Assembly: GCF_964340395.1 (NCBI RefSeq) | Contig: NC_135565.1 | Span: 17,677,209-17,741,208 of the forward strand | Direction of reading: 5' to 3' | Length of the DNA: 64,000 bases | DNA from: Glandiceps talaboti | Taxonomy: Eukaryota > Hemichordata > Enteropneusta > Spengelidae | Part shown: one piece after another, positions 48,540 to 62,099 of the stretch | Layout of the letters: every line of letters starts with the position of its first letter | How positions within the stretch are numbered: position 1 is the first letter of the stretch | Made by a program: the position numbers and the translations under genes | Notes under the pieces: generated by a model | Database searches by the model: none | Seen by the model: only the letters and a program-made list of their open reading frames with translations | Told to the model about the DNA's origin: nothing

Positions 48540-49765
48540 CACTGGAGGTTTACATATATTGTTTAGTGGTCTGAGCATGTGACCATACAAAATTAGCTCC
48601 TGAGGCTTATTGTGCAGTTACACAGGTCATCCAGGAATGCTCTTATTATGCATTTCATGTTTTTAACATTAACCTGGATGTAAGTCTTATTTTCACAGTT
48701 GTCTAGACACATGCATTTGCCATACAGTCCCGTGTCCTTTCAAAAGATCCTGCTGTCCACCTAAGATACACAACCTGACATTGTTAGCTCCTCAGGGCGA
48801 TACATACGTACCTTTAAATGGGCCATTTAGGAATGTTCTCCTTACTTTGCAGAAAGCCAATCACAATGTTGACCTTGTCCTCCTATTTGTAGTGTGCTTG
48901 ACCAACAATTTACCAGAATAACCCTCATCTTCAGACAGATAATGCTTCGTATTCACCTGAGGTTTACCTACATGTAGATAGTTTGACCTGAAAGGATTAT
49001 TCCCCCTGCTTTATACTAGTTAAATAGGCCACTTAGGAATGCTTTCCTTACTTTGCATTTGTCCTAGCCCTGCATATAACACATACTTTCAATTGTCTTG
49101 ACTATTAAAACCATCACCAAAATGGTCTTCTTTTCCTCTACACAGATCATGCTGTCCACCTGACCACCTGACCTACAATATATGACTTTGCAAAATTAGT
49201 TCCTCTGGCTCATACTGACGTAAATGAGTCAATGCTCTCCTAATACTTTGCACTTCTCACAAGATTGTTAACTGTGTCCCAGCTATATCTCACACTTTCA
49301 GAGTTTTATACCGTAGGTCAGATTATCCTTTTGATGTCCACCTGAGGTTTTACACATATACATGTACACAATGTGACCTGGTATAATCAGGTCGTACAGC
49401 TTATACTGGTGAATAGGACAATTTGGGAATGTTCTCTCTATATTGCACTTACCACAATCTTGCTAAACCCTGCCCTAAATATAACTACCTGAACTGTTAC
49501 TTTCACAGTTGTCCCAGTACAATGTATAACTTTGCCAAAATCCCTTTTTCTGTCAGGCAGATTATCCTGTCCACCTGAGGTACATTGCATATGCAACATG
49601 ACCTGGAATTATTAGCTCCTCTGGTTCATTCTGATTTAAATGAGCCCAATGTATTTGTAACAATATCTGTAACTTTGCCCTTGAAAAATCGCATATTTTC
49701 AGTTTTATTTGATGGAATGAACCTTGTTGGTCAAAGAGTCTGATGCCATCCACCTGAAATGACAA
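48540..49765. repeat. Diverged satellite-like array, about 175-230-bp unit, six to seven copies
   Basis: CTGTCCACCTGAGGT or a close variant recurs near 48754, 48951, 49151, 49338, 49569 and 49745. Between these, each unit keeps the order GACCTG, TTAGCTCCTC, AATGAGTC/AATAGGCC, TACTTTGCA and TTTCACAGTTGT. A minus-strand frame of 110 codons at 49562-49894 lies mostly within it and is not credible. Confidence 0.88.
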
Positions 49766-51581
49766 ACACAGACACAGACATGGAGACCATCCAAAATTAA
49801 TGCCTCCAGTCCAAACTAGTTTAAATGTAATGGGTAATTGGTTGTCATAAAGTTCATCATGTGTATAAAAGCTGATCCAATCAAACATTATCAATTTCCT
49901 GAGGGAGTTCAGATGTGTTTATTACACTCGGATGAGTTCATCATAAACCTCAAATATGTCATTACAGCAGAATGACCGAGTCACAAATTATCCCTCCATT
50001 ATTGATTTTTCAGGATATATCTTTCTAACCTTACATCTATTTGAAATCTATACTCATCAAGGGATACAACATCTGCCGTTAATAGTATGGCACATACATT
50101 TTGTAATTACTTCATGTAATTGCTCTCAGTGCTAAAAACTAATTTTTATTGGCTATAAAATGAAGGTTTGTTTAAATTTTAGATATTACTTGTGTTTATA
50201 CATGTGTACATGCACATGTACATGTACATGTATATGGTCGATTAAGAAATATACCAGTAGCTAATTAGTTTCAAAGTTGTAAAGTTAACGGCAACTTTAG
50301 CACATCACTTCTCTACACTACATGTGTTACGAAGCAGTCGACTTGAAAGAAGTAACTTCTGAATAAAGTTGTAAGTCATTCAACTATACTCATCTCAGAC
50401 AATGTTCTTCCTAGAATATTTCACATGAGGACCCACTTAAAGGAAAGGAAAACATCTGGGCCTACAGGCGGTTTTTATATGATTTTTGTGTACCATATTT
50501 GGCGTATGATTTCCTTTTTATTAAGAGGTGGCTTAGAACTTACAAGGCCTTACGTTTGTCTTAATCAGGAAGAAAACAAGCAACTGAATATTATCATGGA
50601 TTCTGATTTCCAGGTTAACTTTGACAACTTTAATTATTTCCCTACATAAACTACTCAAATAACATTAAATGATATGTGAAAACAACTTATATTGTATATT
50701 TTCTACATCTGCACTTTGAAATAATAATTCAGAAATAAAACTGAGCTACGGAATGTAATCTATGTAAAACTAAAACACAACAAATTACAACAACTTATAA
50801 GTTATACCTCTGTAATTGGATTTAATAGCACTTTAATATGTTGAACCCAATTGATAACATACATGTATATCAAATCATTTAAACTCTGTCATGCTGAGTA
50901 CATATTGTCAGCCTGTGGGCTAGTCTGTAAGATACGACATTTGTGCCACGCTATCAGCCAGCACTCACGGTTAAGAAGCCTAATAGGGCTGAACAACATG
51001 ACGTATCTTACACTTACTGTCTATGTATTTGTGGTATATGTCAGAACGAAATATGGAATCTACAAATAATATTCATACATCTTCTTCTTATTCTGAGTTA
51101 AAACTATATACATGTATATAACCATGAACGCAGAGCATATGGAAGTTCATTATCATGGTAACAAATACACTGCTGTACATAATGATATGAAAATCACAGA
51201 GTTGTGTTTCTACTGTACTAATATAAGTGAAGGATTTACAACGCCTGAATGGATAATGCTAGTTACATCTATCTGGTTTACTGGAACAACAGGCAATATT
51301 TAGGAACTCATTACTGCCCTCCCTCCTGACATTAGTACATGTACATGTAATTGGGTTGACATAGTCCACATGAACTTAAGTTTATCTATATCATTATCAG
51401 TCAAGGGAGTACAATGTCATGCATTTTTATGTTACTAACTGTCACATAACCTATGACTCACCAAGGAACAAAGTCAAATCCAGTGAGATAACCATTATAC
51501 TTACGACATTGGGCTAGACCATTATCTATTTTGAAATATTTGTTATCACCATTGGATGATTGGTAAATGTAATGTTACATG

Positions 51582-51935
51582 CAGTGTGCCCTCGGCCCTC
51601 TGAGACAATTTGACACACACAATTTCTAGTGACGCTCTACCCTATCTCTTACTACATTGTATGTGGTGACCAGTGTGCCCTCTAAGCCAATTTGACGCAC
51701 CACTGACACACACACAATTTCTAGTGACGCACCAAAATTTGGTCTTCCCGTATCTCTTACTATGTGGTGACCAGTGGGCCCTCTAAGCCAATTTGACACA
51801 CCACTGACACACACAATTTCTAGTGACACAACAAAACTTGGTGTTCCCCTATCTCTTAGTATGTCGTGACTCACAAGAAATGCCAGTTTTTCTCATTGCC
51901 TCAACAAAATTTGGCTATCATTAGAGGGCACACAG
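51582..51935. mobile_element. CAGTGTGCCCTC-ended transposon, copy B, with internal tandem units
   Basis: Same family and orientation as 37702-38080: starts CAGTGTGCCCTC and ends ATTAGAGGGCACACAG. Contains about three tandem units with TTTGACACACCACTGACACA and TATCTCTTACTATGTGGTGA. The flanks (GTTACATG against TCTACATG a few bases on) suggest an eroded target duplication. Confidence 0.82.
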
Positions 51936-53579
51936 CTTCTACATGTATAAGAGTATATTAGTTTTACAATATCACCCATGTACATAGAAACAGTTATTTC
52001 ACAACATAAATTTTTATGACAGTTTTCTTCTTTTGAATTATGTATTTAATTTTCTTTCCTCCACTGAATGTTACAGTTACTGTGATTATATTGTATTGTA
52101 TATCTACATGCATAGTGGACATATTAGAATACGATAACATCTTTATCTCAGTCTACACACTAATTTACATGTAAACCTCGGCACATATTTAGCATTTCAC
52201 ATTTATTATTTACTTTTCAATTAGCCATCTGTACATTCTCTCTACATCTAGTCTGTTGGGAAATAGACATTGATTCAGTTCAATTCAATTTCAGCCCCAA
52301 TAGTGAGCTATGACGCAATTTATATATTTTTATTTTATTTTCACCTTTGGCATGAGAATATCAATCTTTACGACCTGGATATGGGTTTTACAGACCAAGG
52401 TTGTACAGTGGAAGGGCCTGACACTACATGTAGGAGGGTCCAAAAGCTGTACTATGAAGGTCAACAAAATCCATATCTGGGCCATAATGGGTTTATCATA
52501 TATCATATGTAGTAGCACGGAATTATCAGTTAAAAGTAAACATTCTTTTATACACACAAACCTACAGGTATTGATAAAGATAAAAGCCACAAATGGCCGA
52601 GAGAGAGTGGATAACAAAGAGCATGCAACTTGCTGTATTTGGGTAGAGTGTGCCAGGCACTAATACAGACATTATTGTACAATGTACATGTTTGATGCTC
52701 TCTCCATTGAATTATATTGAAAGCAATATTAGGTACATGCTAAGATCACCAAGTCATCAATCCTAAATCTACAATTGTCACCAAACAATTACATTATTTT
52801 GTACATGTAAAAAGTACGGACACTTTATACATATTATTTACAAACAAATGTCTTAAACTAGAAACCAGTCACTGGCTTTCGAATCTGGCAATCATTTCCA
52901 ACACCTACATGTACATGTACATGATTTCGTTATTTTTATCGCCTGGTGCCAAAAGCAAATTTCCATTATAGTGGACAAGAAAAGTATATTTTTTAATCTT
53001 ATGTAGGATGATCCACATTTTAACTTTCTGTACTGAATTTTTTAATTACCACCAAAAGCTGTATTTTTATCGAAATTGTGTTGATAACATTATTGCATCC
53101 ATGCATGATATACATTTCTTAAAGGTGTGATAATAACATAATCTATGCACAGTTAATGCAATTGCACTAATTGAATATTAATGAGCAGTCATGTGAATGA
53201 AGCAGCCAATTACAAGTGTCTGCCATTCGTGATGTATTATTACTACTAAGCGATATGAGTTGTGATTTGGCTTTAGCATAGTATCTAGATAGATTTGTGT
53301 AATCTTTTCTACGCCAGCCTACATGTACACCGTCAGTACCATTAACAAGTAGACATTATCACCTCTAAATGATAAGAAGTAAAGGTAATTCAAATATGAA
53401 ATTTAATGAACAATAGTGAAACATTAGAGCTAAGGCTCCAATAGCCAATGATTTGTAAACCACAGGGCATCTTTCGACTGAGACCTAAAGACCTAATGAA
53501 GGTACTTAGGATAATGACATACATGTATCTGTAAAGAGATATCTAGTACATGCATCTACTGATAAGTAATAATGTTGTT

Positions 53580-54080
53580 GAAGAAACAGATTTGTGATTC
53601 AACACGTTTCCGACCTTTCAAAGCTGTGAATACACAGTTTAATCAATAGGGAATGGTCGTTAAATCAACTACGCTGTCTGGCCACACAACAAGTCAGTAT
53701 GGTTTTTATCACTGAGAAGTTGTTGTTCCATTTTTGTTAATTTGTAATTAAACATGTTTTCAATCTTTTACACCTGGGAACAGGTTAAAATCAATAAAAA
53801 CAGTCATTAACCAATAACAGAGTCTGGACAATACATACAAGCATGTACAAAGTTTTATCTAGTGAGTTGAAATATTTTTTGTCAGAAACAAATTTGAGAT
53901 TCAACACATTTTCAACTTTTAGCAACTGGGAACAGCTTAAAATCAAAAGAGTCATTAACACATGACAAGCTCTGGACAATACAAGTCTGTAACAAAGTTC
54001 TATTTACTCATATGTTTAAATGCATTTTGTAGGAAACAAATTTGAAATTGAAAATGTTTTCAACTTTTCACAGTTGTGAA
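53580..54080. repeat. Diverged tandem repeat, about 150-bp unit, about four copies
   Basis: AGAAACAAATTTGAGATTCAACAC and AACTTTTAGCAACTGGGAACAG-type stretches recur near 53585, 53735, 53883 and 54033, with TCTGGACAATACA between the later ones. Confidence 0.8.
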
Positions 54081-54723
54081 TACATGATATACCTCGTTCA
54101 TGTTCACTAACAAATTCTAGTTCCCCTGGCATTTCATGTACACATACATAAAATTGTCCTTATCAAATCATGATGTGTAAACTAATACAAGTCTCTCTAC
54201 TTCCAGCATGCTGAGCCAAGTGTATCAATCCAATACATTTGTTTACTTTCCCTGTTTGTAACAGGTTCTGTTCGTCCACAGTGTGATGTCGACAGTTGTA
54301 TATGAATTTCAGACGCCACTTCAATTTTTCTAAGTATACACATGTAATTCTAAATCACAAACAATCTTTTCTGCATTCTATTTAATTACATTTACGAAAA
54401 CCAACTTCATGTCTTGAGTGATTCAACAGCTTTGAAAACTTTGCTTTTCAATTGAGATGGCAGACACACGCTTGTGGTTGTAGTACATTATACCCACTAC
54501 ACGTACTTTAGTAACATACACACAATGAGTGTAATAAAACATATATTATCGTACTACAGTAATTATCTGATACTTGGCAATGAGTAGCTGGTATTTGTAA
54601 GCTTAATTTGCCTTATAGTGTACACAACACAATTATAATTCAGTGATACCATCACTACTCAATGCCTAGCTGTGTCATCCCCTGTAAATTAGACGAACTA
54701 CACAAGACTTAATTATATTGATT

Positions 54724-54963
54724 GTTTTGGCTGATATGAGATTGGGTTCATGATCAGATGTCACAGCCTACTGTATAACTGGACATATAATGTGTTATGG
54801 ATTTTGCCAACTGAGGCAGCACAGCTAAACCTGTACAACAGTTTCTACTGCTTGGGCTGATACCAGAGAGGCTTCCTGATCAGATGGTCACAGCCTACTG
54901 TATAACTGGACATATAATGTGTTATGGATTTTGCCTACTGAGGCAGCACAGCTAAACCTGTCA
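54724..54963. repeat. Tandem duplication, about 128-bp unit, two copies
   Basis: A block of more than 80 bases beginning at TCACAGCCTACTGTATAACT is nearly identical in both copies, including GAGGCAGCACAGCTAAACCT. Its high identity marks it as the youngest tandem duplication seen here. Confidence 0.95.
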
Positions 54964-57459
54964 TGAGTACAAGTGATGTAAAGCATCTGGGCAGAAACAA
55001 TTCCTGATTAGTGTACATTTTTGAAAGAAACCAAATTGTGTGTGTCTGTGTCTCTGTCTGTATTGCAAAAAAAGACAATGAACTGAACCAAGCTCATGTT
55101 TGATGTAGTCAGATAGCTTTACTAAAGCCATTAGTTTTGATTAGATCATTCAGCATTTAAGGGACCTTGTCTGTTTATTTATGGCCAGGTAACTAGAAAG
55201 TCACCCTTTGACACTGTAAATCAAACTGAATCCTCACTGAATATAAGACATTCAATATTGCTCTGGTTGCCTTCATTGTCGGCACATTTTTACCTCTGAG
55301 AAATGAGCAATTAATCATTATTTTGGTAAATATTGCATGTAGAACATTAATCAGCAAGGTTTCTCTAATTGTATTAAACTACACAATGTAGAGAGTCTTT
55401 ACCAAATTGATATATTGCTGCAAAACATTAGGCACCAACTATCCTGATTGTGCATAGATTTTACACCAATGATGCCCCAGTCAAATTAGATCTTGTATCA
55501 ACTGCAAGGAGTCTTTTCCAAATCTATAAATACTGCAAGTAAAATATTCAACACTGAGGTTGATTTCAGTGCTAGCACTTTAGTTTAGATCTCTTGACTT
55601 GACTTGTGAATCTTTAGCTGTTCACTAAATAATGCACACATGGCTCTTTAACGATTCAGTGATTTCATCGGGTGGCAGAGTTGATGACAGGCCAACTACT
55701 TGCCTCAAATGTTATTTGAACCCTAAAATGGAATGCAGTGGTTTGAGCCAAAGAGCTAATTGCAATCTAATACTTGAGTAAGTAGACACAAGATGTTCCA
55801 CCAGGCAATACAAGACACTTGAAATGGCTTCTTACAGGCTGTAAAGAAAGTTGTACCCCAGAGCAATTGGTACATTTTGAAGAATGCATGTATTGGTTAC
55901 ATTGAGTATAGCCTGAAAGAAGAACACTCAGTCCCCTACTGTTTTCGACGTGATACATGTATTACTTTTCCTAGCTGACTGGCATGGAATGGCTTGAGAT
56001 TGAGTATTAAAAGTAGACATGTTAACGGGAAAAAATCTGTAGAGAAATAAATACTTTGGGTATAAGCCTGAAAGCACACAAACTCTCTATCAGGAAGGTG
56101 GCGATCACTCGGTAAGAAAACAAACGACACAAAGCGATGGAAATAGAGGTAAATAAAGCATTTAGACGCTTTCACCACATCGGATTTTAATGAGATTGGG
56201 CGAAAATGCACTGGGTACTTTATACATTACATGTACATTAATTGTATGTAATTGCACTTTTGAAGTTCAATTCAAGTTTAAGAATTAGGTGGTTATAAGA
56301 TATTCAAGGTCAAGGTCAAAATACAGGGTTTCGACAGGCACATCTCCATAGCATGGAAATACATATATATGTTAATACAGTAACCTCAACACTGATATAC
56401 ATTTTAATTGCTTTTGGAATAAACAATCGGTCAGGTACACAGTGTGATGTGTACATGTAAATGATCAATGGCGTGAAAATGGAAATACCAGAATCTAATA
56501 AGTTTTGACTGTATAGATATTTACCTCATTATGTAACATCAACGTACATATCACAGTAATACTGCATACTAAAATATATGTAGTAGCTATTAAACGTGAC
56601 TACAGATTCTACTTATTCAATGAACCTCTCTATTTGTACAATGAGTGCAGACTCAAACCTTAGATGTTCGTTATGTTCTGCATTGCGCTCATTCACAGAG
56701 TATAACATGATCATAGACATGTTTACCTAACCCCTATTGTGATACCCACACACTCTTCTGAACAGTATCACTCTATAAACCTCTTAACCGTTAAAACAGC
56801 TTATTACAGGAATCTTATGTATTAATGTCATGAAGTGCTCTCCTACAGCAGTATTAGTATAAAACTCCCAGTGTTCAAAATAATGTAATGGAAGCAAGGA
56901 ACATATACATATATAATATACCTTTTTGGATATCATTTCTAACTGGAGGTTGATTATCAAAATATGCTTATTAAGTCCACAATCTTATATCTGGACAATG
57001 TGGTATTTCAATATTTAAAGGGTAATAATAATCGACAGTAAAATTCAAAAGCTGTCAAGTCTACAAAATCCTAACTGAGGGGGCAATAAACTTAAAGATA
57101 ACCATGCCAAAATACAAAACTAGGCAAAGATTCCAGTTGTTGTTTTTTATTCATTTATAGCTAGAATAGCAATCTGCTGTAACATTCATAAGCTATTTAT
57201 TTAAGCCGCATCCTGCTAAAACCCCTCATGATGGCAACTGCCAGAATTACTGTGAAGTATATGTTGTGAACGATCATTTTACAGTCAAGATCGAGCAAGA
57301 ATTTCTATTCGCCTGTGGTGAACAAAGCATAAAATATTTTCGTCAAATAGAAAATGAGTTCACATTTGCGAATTTGGCGAACGTTAGCTCGAACACAGGC
57401 ATGTACAGTGTACTAATTCAATATTTAAAGAGCAATAGTAAACTATGTAAATATTCATA

Positions 57460-58100
57460 ACCTATTAAATCTATGATCTGTTAATATAACATTTAGAAGG
57501 CATCAGTAATCTACTGTAAATTTATAATATATTAAATATAACGTTCTAATCCAACATTTAAAGGCAAGAGTTAAATTTACAGTTTGTTTTCAAAGCTATT
57601 AAATCTGTAATCTGTTAATCCAATATTTAGAAGGCAAAAAATAAATCTACACCTTATTTCCTAACCTGTTAAATTCACAATGTGTTAATCCAATATTTAG
57701 AAGGCAAAAAATAAATCTACACCTTATTTCCTAACCTGTTAAATTCACAATGTCTTAATCCAATATTTAGAAGGCAAAAAATAAATCTACAGCTTATTTC
57801 CTAACCTGTTAAATTCACAATGTCTTAATCCAATATTTAGAAGGCAAAAAATTAATCAACAGCTTATTTCCTAACCTGTTAAATTCACAATGTATTAATC
57901 TAATATTTACAAGGCAAAAAATTAATCTACACCTTATTTCCTAACCTATTAAATTCACAATGTATTAATCCAATATTTAGAAGCCAACAGTTAAATTCAT
58001 AGTTTGTCTTCTAGGTTATCAAATCTACAATGTGTTAATCCAATATTAAGAAGTTTATTTATAGTTTATTTTCTAATCTGTTAAATCTATAATGTGTTAC
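57460..58100. repeat. Minisatellite with exact 70-bp period, about nine units
   Basis: CTAACCTGTT (or CTAACCTATT) starts at 57661, 57731, 57801, 57871 and 57941, exactly 70 bases apart. The flanking units are diverged. Each unit has TTAATCCAATATTTAGAAGG and a short A-run. Confidence 0.96.
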
Positions 58101-58753
58101 TACTTGATCATATACAATAAAATTCCTGACCTGTATCTTTTAAACCAATACATAAATATTTATACAACGTTGTTACAGTATGTATTGAACATATTCTGCC
58201 CAGACTCTTTGAACAATATACATGAACGTTAATAATACATGTAATTGCTTAATATTTGTCAAACATAGCACATTTCAAATTGACTTCTTTGTTTTATTAC
58301 TACAGTGTTTCCAATCAAAGTATGAACGATGAATTAGTGCAACATATTGATACATTACCAAATTAGGTTTGCGTCTTTGTATGAGATTTAGAAGGGCCAC
58401 ATCAGAGTGCCACAATTATGCATATCATTACTAAATAAATTAGATCATAACATATTTAAAATTTGGCACCTCTTAGTTCTGAGGTTTGTTGTTACACGAC
58501 ATCCCTTGGTACATGTTGATGATGTCATCAAATAAGGTTTAGCTGCAACAATGAATAATTGCCCACCTGTTTGATCGCATTACCAAAAATAAACAGTTAT
58601 TCAACTTTGTCGCAGTATTAGCAATGTTGTGACTACTACAGCTAAATCTATACCAATGCATCAGGACAAGTTCAGTAATGTATCAATGTGTTATAGTACT
58701 TCTTCATTCATACATTGATTGGAAGTATTGGGTATTATTCCTCAATATTTTTC

Positions 58754-59040
58754 TTCATTGAGCCAAGGAAAATACGAGTGACCTAAGGGGCCTTTGTCAC
58801 TACTCATCTAGAGACTTGTAATGACAACCCTTCGGTCACAAGTATTTTCCAGCTGAATGAAGAAAAATATTGGATAATAACATAATTATACCAGTGCCAG
58901 TGATATAAAAAAAATCTAGGGAAAGTATAGCAATTTCAAACGTTTTGACTTATATTTCAAACATAGCAGAAACAGTGACATAGACACACATTGTCGTGAT
59001 GTAGAACGACCAGAGTATATATTCCATATTTTTTGTTCAA
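58754..59040. mobile_element. Palindromic repeat family, copy 3
   Basis: The core 58754-58861 starts TTCATTGAGCCAAGG and ends CCAGCTGAATGAA, in the orientation of the copy at 2192. Similarity continues to about 59040 (CGTTTTGA, GATGTAGAACGACCAG, TTCCATATTTT). Confidence 0.82.
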
Positions 59041-60038
59041 CTTGGCTTGCGTATGGTGTAACAGTTTTGGTATTCTGATTTGCAAATTTTCAATTCATAA
59101 ACAAATTTACAAACGTGTTCACAGCTACATTGTATTTTTCATGTGGAGTTAATATTAAAGATGAGAGTATACAGATCTAGGAATAATATAATTCATACAA
59201 GTATTTTGGAATCTCTCAGTGTGTACAGAAGCAATTACCACTCACTTGGTTAACATATAAAAACATCTTGTGAAACTGCAAGATTCTATCAAATCATATA
59301 CTCACTTTTTTGAGATGTCTCAATAATCTTTATTTGACTTCCAAATATCATTAATTTGGTTAAGAACACCTACTAAAAAATTCATAGAACTCTACAAATG
59401 TTTATTCACTACTCAGGTGGCGCTGAAACACAGATAGATCTATCTCTCTTTAAATCTTAACACTTTGATATACTGCCACAACATCATAATCATGACAATT
59501 CACAATAACAACGTTCATGTACCAAATCTTTTTCCATATATATATTTTACTCCTTTTGTACTTCATTTTAATTACTTGTCTTACTTCATTACTTAATTAA
59601 TTTTAATTAAGTTAATTCTTTAGATTATTTGCTGTTTTGCTATTTCATTCAAATTATTTGTCCATTTAATTAATATTTTGTTAAAATCTATACATATGTG
59701 TTTCTAAACTTAAATTTGAACATTTCTTGTCATAAACAAGAATTGTTACCTTTAACCAGTTCCCAAATTTTCACCAGTGTTCATCAACATTGTCATACAT
59801 GTTTTGCATGTTGCACTACTGAACACGTCATAAGTCTCGCTGAAATACGCTGCGATCTCATTGTTTTTGTCTGTGTTGTTTTTGGATTACAACATATTAT
59901 TACAAAAACATATTACATGTATTCCTAGGTGTCTTCTATAGCATAAAGGAAATTTCAAAATTCATTTCATGCCAAACTGATTTATTTCAACAGTAATTCC
60001 ACACATGCACATATATGTATGCTACTCAAAGTGTTCAT

Positions 60039-60193
60039 CAGTGTGCCCTCTAATGATATCCAAATTTTGTTGTTGTGGGTCAGTATGATAAAAACTGGCA
60101 TTGCTTGTGAGTCGCCACATAGTAAGAGATAGTAATTGTCACCAGAAATTGTGTGCATCAGTGCTGCATCAAATTAGCTTAGAGGGCACACTG
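60039..60193. mobile_element. CAGTGTGCCCTCTAA-ended transposon, copy C, single-unit form, inverted
   Basis: 155 bases with a 15-base terminal inverted repeat CAGTGTGCCCTCTAA that is perfect at both ends. Its interior is the complement of the last part of copies A and B (ATAAAAACTGGCATT, TCACAAGCAATG, ATAGTAAGAGATAG). The flanking octamers GTGTTCAT and GTAGGCAT match 5 of 8. Confidence 0.88.
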
Positions 60194-60399
60194 GTAGGCA
60201 TCAAGGAACTGTTTGTACACGTAATAGAAAATGACAATTTCCGATATAACATCTTGGATGAATTTATCACACAGCTAGCACTAAGGAAGCCTACCATCAA
60301 TTTCTTTCCGTTAAAACTGTCTTACACAACACGATTTCAATTTCCTATGTAACATATTGAGCAATTCATTATGGCAGCTGAGTCATCCGACAAATACAT

Positions 60400-61010
60400 C
60401 TGGAGATGATAATTCTCAAATTACATAAAATGTTTCAAATTTAGATCTCTTTACAGGGGTAACTTAGTGTAAATGGTACTGTCATAAATGCGTCAGTGAT
60501 ATGCTCATTTTCTAAGGCTTCACTAGTGCACAGCACATCTTTGTAACAAGCAAATATATGTTAATGAAGCTCCAGAAAACATAAGCTGGAATAAAATAAA
60601 ACACATCATATATGCAAATGAAGCACCAAACTGACTTCCTAATTTAGATCTTTTTGATAGGCAATGTATTATAGTCATACTGTCATAAAATATATTATGC
60701 ATATCTTAACAAGCATAGATATGCTAATGTAGTAATAAAACTCAATAAAATATATGCTGGAACAATAGAAATTACAAAAAATATGCAAATGAAGCACCAA
60801 CTAACTTTCAAATTTAAATATCTTTCAGTGGTAATTTACATGACGTAGCCATACTATCATAATTGCCACAAGGATACTTGATAGGTTTTTTGGTTCCTTT
60901 ATTTGTTTATTAAAGGCACCTACACACATGTACTAATGAAGCTAAATTAAAGAATAAGCTGGAAAAGAAATGAGACTAGTTATGCAAATGAGGTGCCAAC
61001 AGAGTGTCTT
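60400..61010. repeat. Diverged tandem repeat, about 170-200-bp unit, with an ATGCAAAT octamer in each
   Basis: TATGCAAATGA(A/G)G(C/T)(A/G)CC appears near 60612, 60780 and 60982. Around each are ATAAGCTGGAA/ATATGCTGGAA and (C/A)TAATGAAGCT/ATGCTAATG stretches. Confidence 0.78.
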
Positions 61011-61309
61011 GCCAACAGGGCTCCGCTTACTGTCATCTGCAAATAAAACACTTCATATAGTCTGCAAAGCCAAATTTACATACCCATCTTTTTTTTTCAA
61101 AAGTCGTAAATGCTCGAAAACATTTCCCTGGCTATTAATATATCCTTCATGAATTTCTGACAGTATCAGCTACACTTTAATTTGCCTTTTATTGGCAAAG
61201 TTATTCCAGACTACAGGTGCAGTACACTTCTAATGAGTCATGTCTTTATAGATTTCCCGACACAATAAACTTCCATTTTTTATTACGTATCAGATCAGCT
61301 TAATACATG

Positions 61310-61620
61310 TAGCGAAAGATGTGACTTGAAGACTAATTTTACAACTGACTGAACATAACCTAGTTTTTGAGATATAACTTACTAGTATAAACAACCCAAT
61401 AGTGTAATTGATTACATGCAAGTATATAAGAAAATTCAAGAAAATCCCTACTAATATAGTACTATGCAATCAGCTGTTCTCACAATGCCAGAAGACAATT
61501 GTAATGTCACAGAAGGCATGCATATATTATCATTATACTAACATTAATTTTAATCAAGGTTTGATGTTTAAGTATTTTTACTTGAGTAGAAATCATACCA
61601 AATCAGCTTACGCCACTGTT
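61310..61620. repeat. Fragment related to the interior of the 897-1259 MITE
   Basis: CAATCA(G/A)CTGTTCT, AATGCCAGA, TCACAGAAGGC and TTTAAGTATTTT-ATTTGAGTA occur in the same order here and at 1107-1235. Terminal TTAA/AGGGGCACAA ends are not recognisable, so the copy is truncated or eroded. Confidence 0.7.
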
Positions 61621-62099
61621 ATGCATACAATGAAGATTTACATGTATAGTAACGACCTTCAAGCTGAAATTACTCTTACTGTATTTATAGTAAACTTGAC
61701 CTTGGAGATGTCTAGAATTTACAGCCCTTGATTTAATAATGCTGCTTGCCACAACTCATGTGAATTAATGTCTTCCTGTAGTCTGTGTAGAGGAAAAACA
61801 CGGTGTGAAGTTAAACTTGCCGAGACAAACACTTATGCATCAATTCCCATAAGTATATTTGACATCACTGGCGGCCATTTTTGGTTGGTGCCTGTAAACA
61901 AGATGGCGACATGCATCCATGACTCACTACATACATTTTGTAGTTTAAACAGTTCTTTTGCCTCAAATTTTGATTTTATTGTTATCAAAGATGGTGGTTG
62001 AACCATAAAACAGTGTGTAAATATCAATCACATTTTATCAAAGTTGAATGTTGTGGAATGTCTGACAACAGTAAATGTACATGTTTATGTTTTAATTGT

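Noticed and set aside
27550-58100. Regularly spaced repeats at 27550-27870 and 57460-58100 as CRISPR-like arrays
   Set aside because: The units are contiguous diverged tandem repeats without unique spacers, in an intron-rich animal genome.
32387-61390. Minus-strand ACTTAC/ACTCAC donors (for example near 32388, 34286, 35226, 36122, 51500, 59285) considered as the missing LRR1 exon
   Set aside because: None is followed by a 72-base open segment with an LRR pattern and an AG acceptor in phase 2.
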